The notes beneath the pieces are model-generated. The model ran no database searches. It saw nothing but the letters and a program-made list of their open reading frames with translations, and was not told the origin of the DNA. A DNA stretch of 57,385 nucleotides from positions 1 to 57,385 of the forward strand of contig CARNVA010000011.1 in the NCBI GenBank assembly GCA_949031345.1, in the 5' to 3' direction. The stretch is from an uncultured Eubacteriales bacterium. Lineage in GTDB: Bacteria; Bacillota; Clostridia; Christensenellales; UBA1242. Shown piece by piece: positions 35,140-43,787 of this stretch; within the stretch, counting starts at the first letter, position 1, and each line of letters starts with the position of its first letter. The position numbers and the translations under genes were made by a program.

Positions 35140-35423
35140 TTAAAAAAATCCAGCAACCGCTGGATTTTTTATTATAGTTTGAGATAACCACCTGCTAACC
35201 TTATGGCTCAGTGGAGGTTTACCGTTAAAACCATTAAATAAGAATTTTTTATGCTCTTTTTGATATATCTCCTCATTTCTTAAGTATTCTTTAAAATATT
35301 CCGTTTATTAAATATCCATTTATTTTCCTCTTCTATTACCTTACTATATTTCCAATTAAAATAATTGTTATCGTTCCCTAGCTACTTATTTAATATTTGA
35401 TAAAATAACGATACATTGTCCAC
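35140..35423 (-). pseudogene. Possible decayed gene remnant
   Basis: Minus-strand frames contain protein-like stretches broken by stops and a frameshift. The first is open from 35423 to 35280 with one internal TAG ('NDNNYFNWKYSKVIEEENKW'). In another frame, 54 codons run from 35304 to the stop at 35140 ('EHKKFLFNGFNGKPPLSHKV'). There is no start codon in the second part, and the last codons overlap the terminator of the plus-strand gene. I cannot identify the ancestor. The 400 bp gap between the neighbouring genes is unusually long for this window, and its composition is coding-like only here. Confidence 0.35.
35142..35172. terminator. Terminator after the acidic membrane protein gene
   Basis: AAAAAATCCAGC pairs with GCTGGATTTTTT across a short loop, 4 nt after the stop codon. 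Confidence 0.85.
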
Positions 35424-35510
35424 TTTTTTACTAATTTAATATATATTCCATTTAAAAAATTTTTATAATTCCACTATCAACTTATCTAATTTATTGACAA
35501 AAATTAAAAA

Positions 35511-35545
35511 TAAAAAACACGATCTATTACAATCGTGTTTTTTTA
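35511..35545 (-). terminator. Terminator after leuS
   Basis: ACACGAT/ATCGTGT stem (35517-35538) flanked by A and T runs, just past the leuS stop. Confidence 0.85.
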
Positions 35546-35547
35546 GC

Positions 35548-37950
35548 CTAACCTTTTGTAATCAAGTTTACAATTCTGTTTGGCACATAGATTTCTTTTG
35601 CAATTTCTTTGCCTTCAATCGCCTTGCTTACGCTTTCATTTTCTTTGACTGCGGCGATTATGTCATTTTGGTTTAATTGTGGATTGATTTCCATTCTTGC
35701 AACTATCTTTGAGTTTACCTGGACAGCAATTTCAACCAAGTTTACCTTTAAGTCTTCTTCTTTAAAAGTTGGCCAATTGTCATCCACCCTGCCGTTGAAA
35801 CCAAGATTTTGCCACATTTCTTCTGCTGTATGTGGTGCGAATGGGCAGATAAGGGCAAGCAATACTTTATAATCATCTTTGCTTACTTTTTTAGCCTTTT
35901 CAAGTGCATTTGTAAGCACCATAATTTGAGAAATTGCAGTATTAAATTTCAAATTTTCAATATCTTCGCTCACCTTTTTAATGCTTTGAGCAATGATAAA
36001 TTTATTATCACTTTCACCATCAACCAAATTTTCACCAAGTGATACTATACGATTAAGCAGTCTTTCACATGGCTTCAAAGTATCTTCTCGCCAAGGTTTT
36101 GCCTCAACATAATCTCCCATAAACATATGTGCAAGTCTTGTTACATCAGCGCCATATTCTTCAACATATTTTAATGGGTCAACTACATTTCCTCTTGATT
36201 TACTCATTTTAGAGCCATCCGCTGCCAGAATAATCCCCTGCTGAACGCGTCTATCAAAAGGCTCTGAATTTGGCACAAAGCCATTATCATACAAGAATTT
36301 ATGCCAAAATCTTGCATATAAGAGGTGCCTTGTGACATGTTCACCGCCACCATTATAGAGGTCAACTTTGTTCCAATATTTGATTTTGTCAAAATTTGCA
36401 AATTCACTGTCATTATGTGGATCCATATAACGAAGCCAATACCAGCTTGAGCCTGCCCAGTTTGGCATAACATCTGTTTCGCGTTTTGCCTTTCCGTTGC
36501 AATGAGGACAAGTTGTGTTTACCCAATCGTCAATGAGCGACAATGGGCTTTCACCGTCATCACTTGGCTTATAACTGTCAACTTTTGGAAGAGTAACAGG
36601 AAGCTGATTTTCCGGCACTGGGACAAAGCCACATTTTTCGCAATACACAAGTGGAACAGGCTCTCCCCAATATCTTTGACGCGAGAACACCCAGTCTCTC
36701 ATCTTATATGTTGCAATTTTCTTGCCTTTGCCCTCTTTTTCAAGATAGTCATTAAGGGCCTTCTTAGCTTCTTCTACAGTAAGTCCACTAAAGTCACCTG
36801 AATTTACAAGTTTGCAGCCTTTTCCAAGATAATCCACTTTTTCAAAAGCTTTTTCTTCCAGTTTTCCACCTGAGATAACTTCAACCATTGGAAGAGAGAA
36901 CACTTTTGCAAAATCATAGTCTCTTTGGTCATGACTTGGTACAGCCATTACAGCACCGCTGCCATATCCAGCAAGCACATAATCACCGATAAATACAGGC
37001 ACTTTTTGGTTGTTTATAGGATTGATCGCATAAATTCCTTCTAAGCGGCAACCTGTTTTTTCTTTAAGCATTTGGCTTCTTTCAAATTCAGTCTTGTTTG
37101 CAGCTTTTTCAATGTATTTTTGCACTTCATCATAATTTTTGATTTTATCTTTAAGCTTCTTTACAAGCTCATGTTCAGGCGCAAGCACGAAATAGGTTAT
37201 ACCAAATACAGTTTCAATGCAGGTGGTAAAAATGTCAAACTTTTCACCGCTTTCAAGTTGGCAATGAAGAAGAGTGCCTTCGCTTTTACCAATCCAGTTT
37301 CTTTGCATTGTTTTAATGTTATCCCAATAATTTGTCTCATCAAGGCCTTGAAGCAATTTTTCAGAATACTCGCTCATTTTAAGCATCCATTGCGTCTTTG
37401 GTTTTTGGATAGTCGCACTTCCGCAACGCTCACAAACACCACCCTCACTTTCCTCATTTGAAAGTCCAATCTTGCAATTTGGGCACCAATTTATGTTTGC
37501 TGTCGCTTTATATGCCAAACCTTTTTTATAAAATTGAAGGAAAATCCACTGAGTCCACTTATAATAATTTTCGTCAGTCGTGTTTATCTCTCTTGACCAA
37601 TCAAAGGAAATTCCAAGGCTTTTAATTTGTCTTGTAAAATTTGCAACATTTTCTGCAGTCGCTTTAATTGGTGAAATTCCATTTTTTATCGCATAATTTT
37701 CTGTAGGTAAACCAAAAGCATCCCAACCAATAGGATATAAAACATTAAAACCTTCCGCCCTCTTTTTTCTGGCAATCACATCCATTGCAATTTGGCTTGG
37801 AGTATGCCCAACATGAAGTCCGCTTCCACTTGGATATGGAAATTCAACTAAAATATAATATTTTTGTTTATCTGAGAAATCAACAGCCTTATATCTTTCT
37901 TCTTTTTCCCATCTTTCCTGCCATTTTTTCTCTATCGCCTTAAAATCCAT
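35548..37950 (-). CDS. leuS: Leucyl-tRNA synthetase
   Basis: LeuRS charges tRNA-Leu and edits mischarged products. The 800 residues hold the class I HIGH-type motif (HVGH at about 46), the editing domain, zinc-type cysteine pairs ('CPNCKIG...CERCG'), and KMSKS ('GSKMSKSRGNVV'). The C-terminal anticodon-binding region follows. A GGAGG ribosome site precedes the ATG. No T-box leader is present upstream; only a short leader of about 30 nt follows the promoter, so amino-acid-responsive T-box control is unlikely here. Confidence 0.96.
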   Translation of the reverse strand: MDFKAIEKKWQERWEKEERYKAVDFSDKQKYYILVEFPYPSGSGLHVGHTPSQIAMDVIARKKRAEGFNVLYPIGWDAFGLPTENYAIKNGISPIKATAENVANFTRQIKSLGISFDWSREINTTDENYYKWTQWIFLQFYKKGLAYKATANINWCPNCKIGLSNEESEGGVCERCGSATIQKPKTQWMLKMSEYSEKLLQGLDETNYWDNIKTMQRNWIGKSEGTLLHCQLESGEKFDIFTTCIETVFGITYFVLAPEHELVKKLKDKIKNYDEVQKYIEKAANKTEFERSQMLKEKTGCRLEGIYAINPINNQKVPVFIGDYVLAGYGSGAVMAVPSHDQRDYDFAKVFSLPMVEVISGGKLEEKAFEKVDYLGKGCKLVNSGDFSGLTVEEAKKALNDYLEKEGKGKKIATYKMRDWVFSRQRYWGEPVPLVYCEKCGFVPVPENQLPVTLPKVDSYKPSDDGESPLSLIDDWVNTTCPHCNGKAKRETDVMPNWAGSSWYWLRYMDPHNDSEFANFDKIKYWNKVDLYNGGGEHVTRHLLYARFWHKFLYDNGFVPNSEPFDRRVQQGIILAADGSKMSKSRGNVVDPLKYVEEYGADVTRLAHMFMGDYVEAKPWREDTLKPCERLLNRIVSLGENLVDGESDNKFIIAQSIKKVSEDIENLKFNTAISQIMVLTNALEKAKKVSKDDYKVLLALICPFAPHTAEEMWQNLGFNGRVDDNWPTFKEEDLKVNLVEIAVQVNSKIVARMEINPQLNQNDIIAAVKENESVSKAIEGKEIAKEIYVPNRIVNLITKG

Positions 37951-37984
37951 TCTTTTCCTCCAGTATTTTAATCTAAGTTTTATT

Positions 37985-38014
37985 ATTTTATCAAATAAAA
38001 CATATAAAAGTCAA
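37985..38014 (-). promoter_or_regulatory. Promoter of leuS, overlapping the upstream terminator hairpin
   Basis: TTGACT (38014-38009), an 18 bp spacer and TAAAAT (37990-37985). The -35 lies in the loop of the hairpin at 37997-38032. Confidence 0.5.
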
Positions 38015-38032
38015 ACGCCTTTATATGTTTTA
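37997..38032 (-). terminator. Hairpin closing the microgene unit upstream of leuS
   Basis: AAAACATATAAA pairs with TTTATATGTTTT around an 11-nt loop, followed by T-rich sequence on both strands. It fits a terminator for the small minus-strand unit at 38048-38134. Confidence 0.55.
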
Positions 38033-38047
38033 TTTTTAATTTTTTTT

Positions 38048-38134
38048 TCAACCTCTTCTTCTATTTGTTTTTCTTCTAAAGTTATTTATATTGCCTGAAA
38101 ATCTTGAAAGAAATTCATTTATATTTAATATCAT
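38048..38134 (-). CDS. Possible microgene (28 aa), perhaps frameshifted
   Basis: The unit has a promoter (TTGACT at 38197-38192, 17 bp, TATTAT at 38174-38169), an AAGGAAG ribosome site, an ATG at 38134 and 28 codons ('MILNINEFLSRFSGNINNFR', then a basic end). An overlapping frame continues to a TGA at 38011 ('EEKQIEEEVEKKIKNKTYKG'). That TGA falls inside the following terminator loop. This suggests the original protein was about 40 residues and a frameshift has split it. No family is recognised. Coding status is unproven. Confidence 0.4.
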   Translation of the reverse strand: MILNINEFLSRFSGNINNFRRKTNRRRG

Positions 38135-38168
38135 TATGCTTCCTTTATCTTCCCATCTTGATAATTTT

Positions 38169-38197
38169 ATAATATCATAAAATAGATTTTAAGTCAA
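38169..38197 (-). promoter_or_regulatory. Promoter of the microgene unit
   Basis: TTGACT, 17 bp spacer, TATTAT on the minus strand, about 34 nt before the ATG at 38134. Confidence 0.5.
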
Positions 38198-38289
38198 TAA
38201 AAAGACCTATTTCAAGGCCTTTTCAATCTTTAATTTCTATTTAGTTTTTTAAATATGATAAAGATTTTTAAAAAACATGATAAAAACTA

Positions 38290-38317
38290 TTGACAAGGCA
38301 ATTTAAATGTGTATAAT
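38290..38317 (+). promoter_or_regulatory. Promoter of the rplJ-rplL operon
   Basis: TTGACA (38290-38295), a 16 bp spacer and TATAAT (38312-38317), both perfect hexamers. This leaves a structured leader of about 170 nt before rplJ. Confidence 0.8.
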
Positions 38318-38334
38318 AAAAGAGTTGAAATAAA

Positions 38335-38460
38335 ATCTTATCCATAGACAGCAAGTGGGTCATGCCCATAAACATGAAAATGTACTTGCCGAGGAAAGAA
38401 GTATATATAGAAATTTTCTCTATGCTTTTTTCCGAGGGCATAGAGATTTTGTTTTTACAA
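38335..38460 (+). promoter_or_regulatory. Ribosomal protein L10 leader with attenuator
   Basis: The segment 38341-38395 folds as the L10 leader. An outer GCAAGT/ACTTGC stem (38351-38356 with 38384-38389) encloses a GGG-TCATG-CCC hairpin and an ACAT-GAAA-ATGT hairpin. Then a terminator-like hairpin CTCTATGC/GCATAGAG (38418-38445) precedes ATTTTGTTTTT. In known cases L10 or the L10(L12)4 complex binds this leader and represses its own operon. Confidence 0.85.
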
Positions 38461-38493
38461 GCACAATATTCATAATAAGGAGGAAAAGATTTC

Positions 38494-39009
38494 ATGGGTG
38501 CTAATTTAGAAGCAAAAAAATTGATAGTTGAAGAAATCAAAGAAAAACTTTCAAGAGCAAAATCTGTGACTTTCGTTGACTACAATGCACTTACTGTTGC
38601 TGAAGACATGCAAATGCGTCGTGAATTTAAAAATAATGGCGCTGAATACAAAGTCTACAAAAACAAATTATTGCTCCTTGCACTCAACGAACTTGGAATC
38701 AATGGTGCTGAAGAATATCTTCATGGCACCAGTGCGGTTGCTTTCAGTTATGATGATGAAGTAAGTGGTCCAAAAATCACTTGCCAAACAGCTGAAAAAA
38801 CAAAGAAATTAACCGTAAAATTTGGTTTACTTAATGGTAATTTCGTTGAAAGCAAGGATATTGAAGCTCTGGCTAAACTTCCAAGCAAGGAAGTACTTGT
38901 TGCTACTCTTCTTCGCACTCTCAATGCCCCTATTACTGGGCTTGCTAGAGTTGCTATCGCCCCTGTTGAAGGGCTTGCAAGAGCATTGAATGCTATTGCA
39001 ACAAAATAA
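38494..39009 (+). CDS. rplJ: 50S ribosomal protein L10
   Basis: L10 forms the base of the ribosomal stalk and binds L7/L12 dimers. The 171 residues match the family: 'KLIVEEIKEKLSRAKSVTFVDYNALTV' at the start, 'FKNNGAEYKVYKNKLL' in the RNA-binding domain, and the C-terminal helix that carries L7/L12. The ATG follows AAGGAGG. It is the first gene of a two-gene operon behind the L10 leader. The larger rpoB cluster is not adjacent, as the operon ends after rplL. Confidence 0.97.
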   Translation: MGANLEAKKLIVEEIKEKLSRAKSVTFVDYNALTVAEDMQMRREFKNNGAEYKVYKNKLLLLALNELGINGAEEYLHGTSAVAFSYDDEVSGPKITCQTAEKTKKLTVKFGLLNGNFVESKDIEALAKLPSKEVLVATLLRTLNAPITGLARVAIAPVEGLARALNAIATK

Positions 39010-39111
39010 TTGCGCTTAAAACTGTTTATTCGCAATCAAAGTAATAAAAAAACAAAAAAATAAAAAATTATCTGGGAAATATCCCACAAACATTTAAGGA
39101 GGAATTTTAAA

Positions 39112-39486
39112 ATGGCTGATCTTAAAAAATTAGTTGAAGAAATTAAATCAATGACTGTTCTTGAAGTATCTGAACTTGTAAAAGAACTTGAAGAAACTTT
39201 TGGCGTAAGCGCTGCTGCTCCAGTTGCAGTTGCTGCTGCCCCAGCTGGTGCTGCTGCTCCTGCTGCTGAAGAAAAAACTGAATTTACAGTAGAACTTGCT
39301 GAAGCAGGTGCAAATAAAATCGCTGTAATCAAAGTTGTAAGAGAAATCACTGGACTTGGACTTGGAGAAGCTAAAGCTTTAGTAGAAGCTGCTCCTAAAG
39401 CAGTTAAAGAAAATGTTCCAGCAGACGAAGCTAAAGCGATTGAAGCTAAGCTCAAAGAAGCTGGTGCAACTGTTAAACTTAAATAA
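39112..39486 (+). CDS. rplL: 50S ribosomal protein L7/L12
   Basis: L7/L12 makes the flexible stalk that recruits translation factors. The 124 residues show the N-terminal dimerisation helices, an Ala-rich hinge (about 38-57), and the conserved C-terminal domain ('EKTEFTVELAEAGANKIAVIKVVREITGLGLGEAK'). An AAGGAGG site precedes the ATG. The 102 nt gap after rplJ shows no separate promoter. Confidence 0.98.
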   Translation: MADLKKLVEEIKSMTVLEVSELVKELEETFGVSAAAPVAVAAAPAGAAAPAAEEKTEFTVELAEAGANKIAVIKVVREITGLGLGEAKALVEAAPKAVKENVPADEAKAIEAKLKEAGATVKLK

Positions 39487-39516
39487 ATCAAATAAAAAAA
39501 TAAAAGAATATTGTGC

Positions 39517-39547
39517 AAAAAAGTTGGGCATTTGTCCAACTTTTTTA
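39517..39547 (+). terminator. Terminator of the rplJ-rplL operon
   Basis: AAAAGTTGG pairs with CCAACTTTT, followed by a T-run, 31 nt after rplL. Confidence 0.8.
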
Positions 39548-39618
39548 TTATTTTGAAAACTTTCAGCATTTTTATAATACTATTTTTTTTAAATAGCAAA
39601 CAAAATTTAATTTAAACC

Positions 39619-39647
39619 TTGATAAAAAATACTTTCTATGCTAAAAT
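39619..39647 (+). promoter_or_regulatory. Promoter of the helical protein gene
   Basis: TTGATA (39619-39624), a 17 bp spacer and TAAAAT (39642-39647), 24 nt before the ATG. Confidence 0.65.
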
Positions 39648-39671
39648 ATTATTATATTAAGGAGAATTATT

Positions 39672-40415
39672 ATGGTAGAAAATAAAGTTGCAAAAAAAGC
39701 TTGGAAACTTGGTTTTAAATATGATAAAAACGAATGGCATATTGCTCCAATTTCTGATTTATATTACGACATTCAAAATGCAATAAAATTTTTAAGTTTA
39801 TGTGATAAAAATAAAGATTGCACTGGTGCACAATTATCGGAAGTAAAGAAAAATATAAGTGTAATTGAAAAGGCTGTCAATGAAATTAAGACAGACCCAG
39901 AATTACAAAAATTTGCAAAAAGACATAAAGGTTTTCTTCAATCTGTCATCAAGGAAAAAGATTCAATTTTTGCAAGCCTTGAAAAGAAATATTTTCCTGG
40001 AAAAAGCATTGAAATCGGAATTGCAAACAAATTCATTGAAGAAATGAAAGCTCTCAAGCCAGAAATTGACACCAATTATAGATTTTTAAAAATCAATCTT
40101 GAACATGTAAGCCTTGCTGGGCTTCAAGATATCCATTTTGAGCATGATGACTATCGACTTTTGACTGACCTTAAAAAAGCCAATGATTTAAATAGTAATG
40201 TTTCAAAACTTACAACCACTGACCAATTTGAGCAAGAGCTTGATACTCTTAAACAACAGGCTTCAGAGCTCTATGACGAAATTTCTGAAATTGTTGTAAA
40301 AGACTATGATGAGCTTAAAACCTTGGACGCTAGGTTGCAACAAGAAAGACCAGAGTATAAAAAGTACTACCCTGTCATCAGAAATGAAATAGAAGATGAG
40401 CTGGAAAGACTTTAA
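39672..40415 (+). CDS. Helical cytoplasmic protein of unknown function
   Basis: The 247 residues are predicted mostly alpha-helical and highly charged, with coiled-coil-like stretches around 60-95 and 175-225. There is no signal peptide or membrane segment. The gene has its own promoter, an AAGGAG ribosome site and a strong terminator, so it is a real monocistronic gene. I recognise no family. The N-terminal 'AWKLGFKYDKNEWHIAPISDLYYD' is the most distinctive part and would be the best search seed. Confidence 0.7.
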   Translation: MVENKVAKKAWKLGFKYDKNEWHIAPISDLYYDIQNAIKFLSLCDKNKDCTGAQLSEVKKNISVIEKAVNEIKTDPELQKFAKRHKGFLQSVIKEKDSIFASLEKKYFPGKSIEIGIANKFIEEMKALKPEIDTNYRFLKINLEHVSLAGLQDIHFEHDDYRLLTDLKKANDLNSNVSKLTTTDQFEQELDTLKQQASELYDEISEIVVKDYDELKTLDARLQQERPEYKKYYPVIRNEIEDELERL

Positions 40416-40442
40416 TTTAATAATAAATTTTTATTTTTTAAA

Positions 40443-40473
40443 CAAAAAAGCTAGTAATCTACTAGCTTTTTTA
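40443..40473. terminator. Bidirectional terminator
   Basis: AGCTAGT/ACTAGCT stem (40449-40467) flanked by A and T runs between converging genes. Confidence 0.85.
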
Positions 40474-40481
40474 TTATTTAA

Positions 40482-41861
40482 TTAAACTAAACTTTCAAGA
40501 TTTATTCCGTCAATGAATCCACATGGAGACTTACATTTATAGCCAGAGCGGCAGCGTGAGCCGTTTGACATTGAAGTAAGTTTGTTTGACATGCGTCTTG
40601 CCTGTTTTCTTGTTTCTTCACTGACAAAAGTTTCAGCCTCTTCATCAAGTGCATTTGCGTAGTCTTTTGTTTGAACGAGAGTAAGGTCGCGAATTTCCTT
40701 CTGAGCGCAAGCGCAAAGTCTTTCTTTCGCTTTAAGAATAAAGTTTTTATAACTACCCGCTTCACTTACATCCAAGAGTGTGCCTTGAGGAAGAAATTCT
40801 GCAACTGAAGCAATATCTTTGAGATATTCATCACGAAGTCTTTCATTTCCAGCAATAATTGGTGGAATATAAAATTCTTTAATTTTTGAAAAATCATTTA
40901 CAAAAGTAAATTTGTTGATTGAATAGTCAATTGTTCTGTGTCTTTGTTCTTGAGCAAGGCAAGCAAAAGACATTTTATAAACACCTTGATAATTTGAAGA
41001 ATAAATTGTTTTCAAAACTGGCTCATCGAATAAAGATAATGTTCTGTCCTTACGATCATCAAGTTTGTCAGAATAAAGGTTTTTATCCTTGCAGAAATCA
41101 ACAAATTCTTGCATTGAAGGCACGATTGAAGCATAAAAATTGTTGCTTGGTTGCTTTATTTCATCTTCAAACCAGTGACAAAGATAATTTAATTGTCTAA
41201 AACTTGTTGAATAAACCATATTTGTTGGAGTAAACACAGAAATTAAATATCTCGCATTTTCTTGAGCAAGTTTTCTCGCTTTTTTGCCATTTTCATCAAA
41301 GAATTTTGAAGAGCCATTTGGATACATCTTCTTGATTTCTTGTTCAAAAATGTTCACCCATTTATCATAGAGTGCATTTTGTCTTGGCTCTATGTCTTTC
41401 ATGCGAGTATATCTTGCAGACTTTTCACTTGTGTTATATTCTTTTTCATTGTTAAGCACCATTGCAAGAGCCTTTGGAATACCAGAAATTTCAAGGGTCA
41501 AAAAAGAATGACCAAATGTTGAATGGTGACCACTATCCTCAACTTGAGTTGAAATGCCAAGAATGTTTTCAATAGGTTTTAAGTTTAATTTTTCAAAAGT
41601 GTCTGGCATATAGCAAGTTGCCCCCATAAGCCCGGCAATAAGCCTGTTAAAATCATAATTATATTGCTTTGGAATGCGGTTTGCGAATACATTTGCCACC
41701 CTATCAATCATAAGGTCAAGCACCTTTGTATCAAGTGAAACATTATCGTTTTCAAACAAAACTTCATATTTAATTTCTCTTAAACTCTTGACAATTTCAT
41801 CTTTTGACAAACAACCTTTTTCACCCTCAAGCATTGTTTTTAGTTTTATATTTATATTCAT
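40482..41861 (-). CDS. Double-domain ThyX-like (flavin-dependent thymidylate synthase family) protein
   Basis: ThyX makes dTMP from dUMP using FAD and methylene-tetrahydrofolate. The 459 residues appear to contain two ThyX-like halves. In the first (about 90-160), 'SGHHSTFGHSFLTLEISGIPK' leads into NEK-EYNTSEK-SARY, which keeps the x7-S-x-R-Y part of the RHRx7S signature but not RHR. In the second (about 220-320), the RHR triplet is kept (EQRHRTIDYS) but the serine is not at the expected spacing. Long two-domain ThyX proteins are known, for example in Chlamydia. Cys residues near the C-terminus ('CRSGYKCKSPCGF') are additional. No other thymidylate synthase is in view. The ATG has an AAAGGAG site. 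Confidence 0.65.
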   Translation of the reverse strand: MNINIKLKTMLEGEKGCLSKDEIVKSLREIKYEVLFENDNVSLDTKVLDLMIDRVANVFANRIPKQYNYDFNRLIAGLMGATCYMPDTFEKLNLKPIENILGISTQVEDSGHHSTFGHSFLTLEISGIPKALAMVLNNEKEYNTSEKSARYTRMKDIEPRQNALYDKWVNIFEQEIKKMYPNGSSKFFDENGKKARKLAQENARYLISVFTPTNMVYSTSFRQLNYLCHWFEDEIKQPSNNFYASIVPSMQEFVDFCKDKNLYSDKLDDRKDRTLSLFDEPVLKTIYSSNYQGVYKMSFACLAQEQRHRTIDYSINKFTFVNDFSKIKEFYIPPIIAGNERLRDEYLKDIASVAEFLPQGTLLDVSEAGSYKNFILKAKERLCACAQKEIRDLTLVQTKDYANALDEEAETFVSEETRKQARRMSNKLTSMSNGSRCRSGYKCKSPCGFIDGINLESLV

Positions 41862-41964
41862 TCTTTTACTCCTTTAAAATACTTTTTTATTACTTATTTT
41901 TACCTCTTATATTATATCATAAATAAGCTTTGTTTTCAATATGTATACAAAAAAAATGCACTAA

Positions 41965-41998
41965 ATTAAGTACATTTTTTAATATTTTTGAAAACATT
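41965..41998 (-). terminator. Weak terminator after the ankyrin gene
   Basis: A short AATGTAC...GTGCATT stem with one G-T pair, followed by a T-run on the minus strand. Confidence 0.4.
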
Positions 41999-42001
41999 TT
42001 T

Positions 42002-43753
42002 TTATTCAATTTCGCTCTCTTCACAATTGTTTATAGGTTGAAGACCGTTTGCCTGACATTTATCGTTATATCTTTTAATAACTCTTGTAATATCAGTCTC
42101 TTTTTGAGCATCAGATTGTGCTTTAAGCATGCTTTCAAGGCTTTGACCAGCATTGTTGCAAGCTTTGAAATCAATGTCTACAAAACCGAAATGAGTGATT
42201 ACATCTGAAAGGAATAATTCGATATCAGACCACTTAGCACCTCTCTTTATTGCAGTCATAATTGCAGTATTTCCTGACTTATCTTTATGATTGATAACTT
42301 TTGAGATATTTTCCTGTTTGCAAACATCCAAAATGAAAGAAATAAGTACATCAAAGTTTTCTTTATCCATGCTGTTTAAAGCACAATCGAAGGTATGACC
42401 AATAGCATTTGCACCATTATAATCTTCGTCTTCTACATCAAAATTTTTATTTACAGTAAGTCTTCTTAAAAGAGAAAGGTCTTGTGTGTAAATTGCAGAG
42501 TCAAAAGCGATGTAGTTGTTTGGTTTGTCAATGTCAACATCATCACGCTCAAGAATTATATCAATCACCCTGTCATTTTTCTTGCGAATGGCTGTCGTAA
42601 GAGCGTTTCCAGTAGTCTTGCCCTCTTTAGAAGCGTTTATATCAAGGTCTGGATGAGCAAGAATTGCCTTCATAACGGCATAACCATTTTCACCATTTTC
42701 ATCAAGACGACGAATGGTGGTAATTAAAGCAGTATTTCCATCTTTATCAAAGGCGTTGATATCGACATCTCCTCTTCCAAGAAGATATTGAGCGAGTTTA
42801 TAATTTCCTTCATAACCTGCTTCCATAAGAAGAGTTTCATCAAGTGTGCCTCTGATATTCACATCAACATTTTCTTTCTTAAGAATTTTTGTGAGAATGT
42901 CGTTGTATTTATTTACATAAGCAGTGATAAGAGGAGCTGCGCCAAGGTCATTTCTTACATTTACATCAATATCATCACGCTCAAGTAATTTATTTGCAAT
43001 TCCTTTGGCCCTTGCGTCTCTGTCAAGTAAGAAATTCATTGAAATAGAGAAAGCAGTGTCTCCATTTTCATTTTTCAAATTAACATCTATTTTTTCATGC
43101 TCTAAAAGCACGCTTATAAGTGTTGAGTATTGTCTTTTTACAGCCTCAATAAGAGCAGTATTACCATGATTATCTTGAATATTCACATCTGCAAACTTAG
43201 CAATAAGTTTTTCAACTGTGACAACTCTGTTTGCTTCTGCAGCTAACAACAATGCTGTTTCTCCACGGTTGTTTTGAAGATTTACATTAAGGTCTTCTCT
43301 TGCATAGAAGACATCCTCAAGTTTATCCAAATATTCAAAAGCTTCAGCACTAAGATTTTCATAATTGTTGTAAACTAAAATATTTGCCCAAGGTGTATTT
43401 CCCTGTTCATCTTGAGTGTTGATATCAATGTCGCTTCTGTTGAGAAGATTTTTAACATAACCTAAACATCTTTGTTTGTCATAAGCATTGTCACTCAATG
43501 ATAATTTTTTAACAAGCTCATTCAAAACGGTACTACCCTGTTTATCTTTGAGATTTATATCAAGTTCAGTGTTTTGCATAACACGGTCAAATATATCCCA
43601 CTCTTCATTTTTGACAGCCCACAAAAGAAGGTTGTCGCCATTTTCATTTACTGGCAAATTAGCCTCAGCCACTTTCATGCCAGAAACTTTATAGATATAG
43701 CCTTTGTCTTTATTTTTTACAGCTTCAACGATTTTGTCATATAATGTTTTCAT
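42002..43753 (-). CDS. Ankyrin-repeat protein
   Basis: The 583 residues consist almost wholly of about a dozen ankyrin repeats of the form 'D(V/I)N..D..GNTAL..A', such as 'NVNLQNNRGETALLLAAEAN'. Many repeats carry 'ERDDVDIN' or 'LLGRGDVDIN' links. There is no signal peptide, membrane helix or enzymatic domain, so it is a cytoplasmic protein-binding scaffold unless exported by an unusual route. Its partner cannot be read from the neighbours (cysS, thyX-like gene). Bacterial ankyrin proteins are sometimes acquired. The base composition here is like the rest of the window, so transfer is not evident. A TTGGAGG site precedes the ATG. Confidence 0.88.
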   Translation of the reverse strand: MKTLYDKIVEAVKNKDKGYIYKVSGMKVAEANLPVNENGDNLLLWAVKNEEWDIFDRVMQNTELDINLKDKQGSTVLNELVKKLSLSDNAYDKQRCLGYVKNLLNRSDIDINTQDEQGNTPWANILVYNNYENLSAEAFEYLDKLEDVFYAREDLNVNLQNNRGETALLLAAEANRVVTVEKLIAKFADVNIQDNHGNTALIEAVKRQYSTLISVLLEHEKIDVNLKNENGDTAFSISMNFLLDRDARAKGIANKLLERDDIDVNVRNDLGAAPLITAYVNKYNDILTKILKKENVDVNIRGTLDETLLMEAGYEGNYKLAQYLLGRGDVDINAFDKDGNTALITTIRRLDENGENGYAVMKAILAHPDLDINASKEGKTTGNALTTAIRKKNDRVIDIILERDDVDIDKPNNYIAFDSAIYTQDLSLLRRLTVNKNFDVEDEDYNGANAIGHTFDCALNSMDKENFDVLISFILDVCKQENISKVINHKDKSGNTAIMTAIKRGAKWSDIELFLSDVITHFGFVDIDFKACNNAGQSLESMLKAQSDAQKETDITRVIKRYNDKCQANGLQPINNCEESEIE

Positions 43754-43787
43754 TTAATCCTCCAAACGCGTCGTTATTCAATATATA

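Noticed and set aside
35180..35250. Possible 6S-like or other small RNA on the minus strand
   Set aside because: No 6S-type bulge or closing stem could be drawn; the protein-like frame explains the non-random look better.
37951..38040. T-box riboswitch before leuS
   Set aside because: No T-box consensus or specifier stem is present, and the leader after the promoter is too short. The same holds for cysS.
39036..39599. Open frame antisense to rplL
   Set aside because: It is a shadow of the Ala-rich L7/L12 codons, without a ribosome site.
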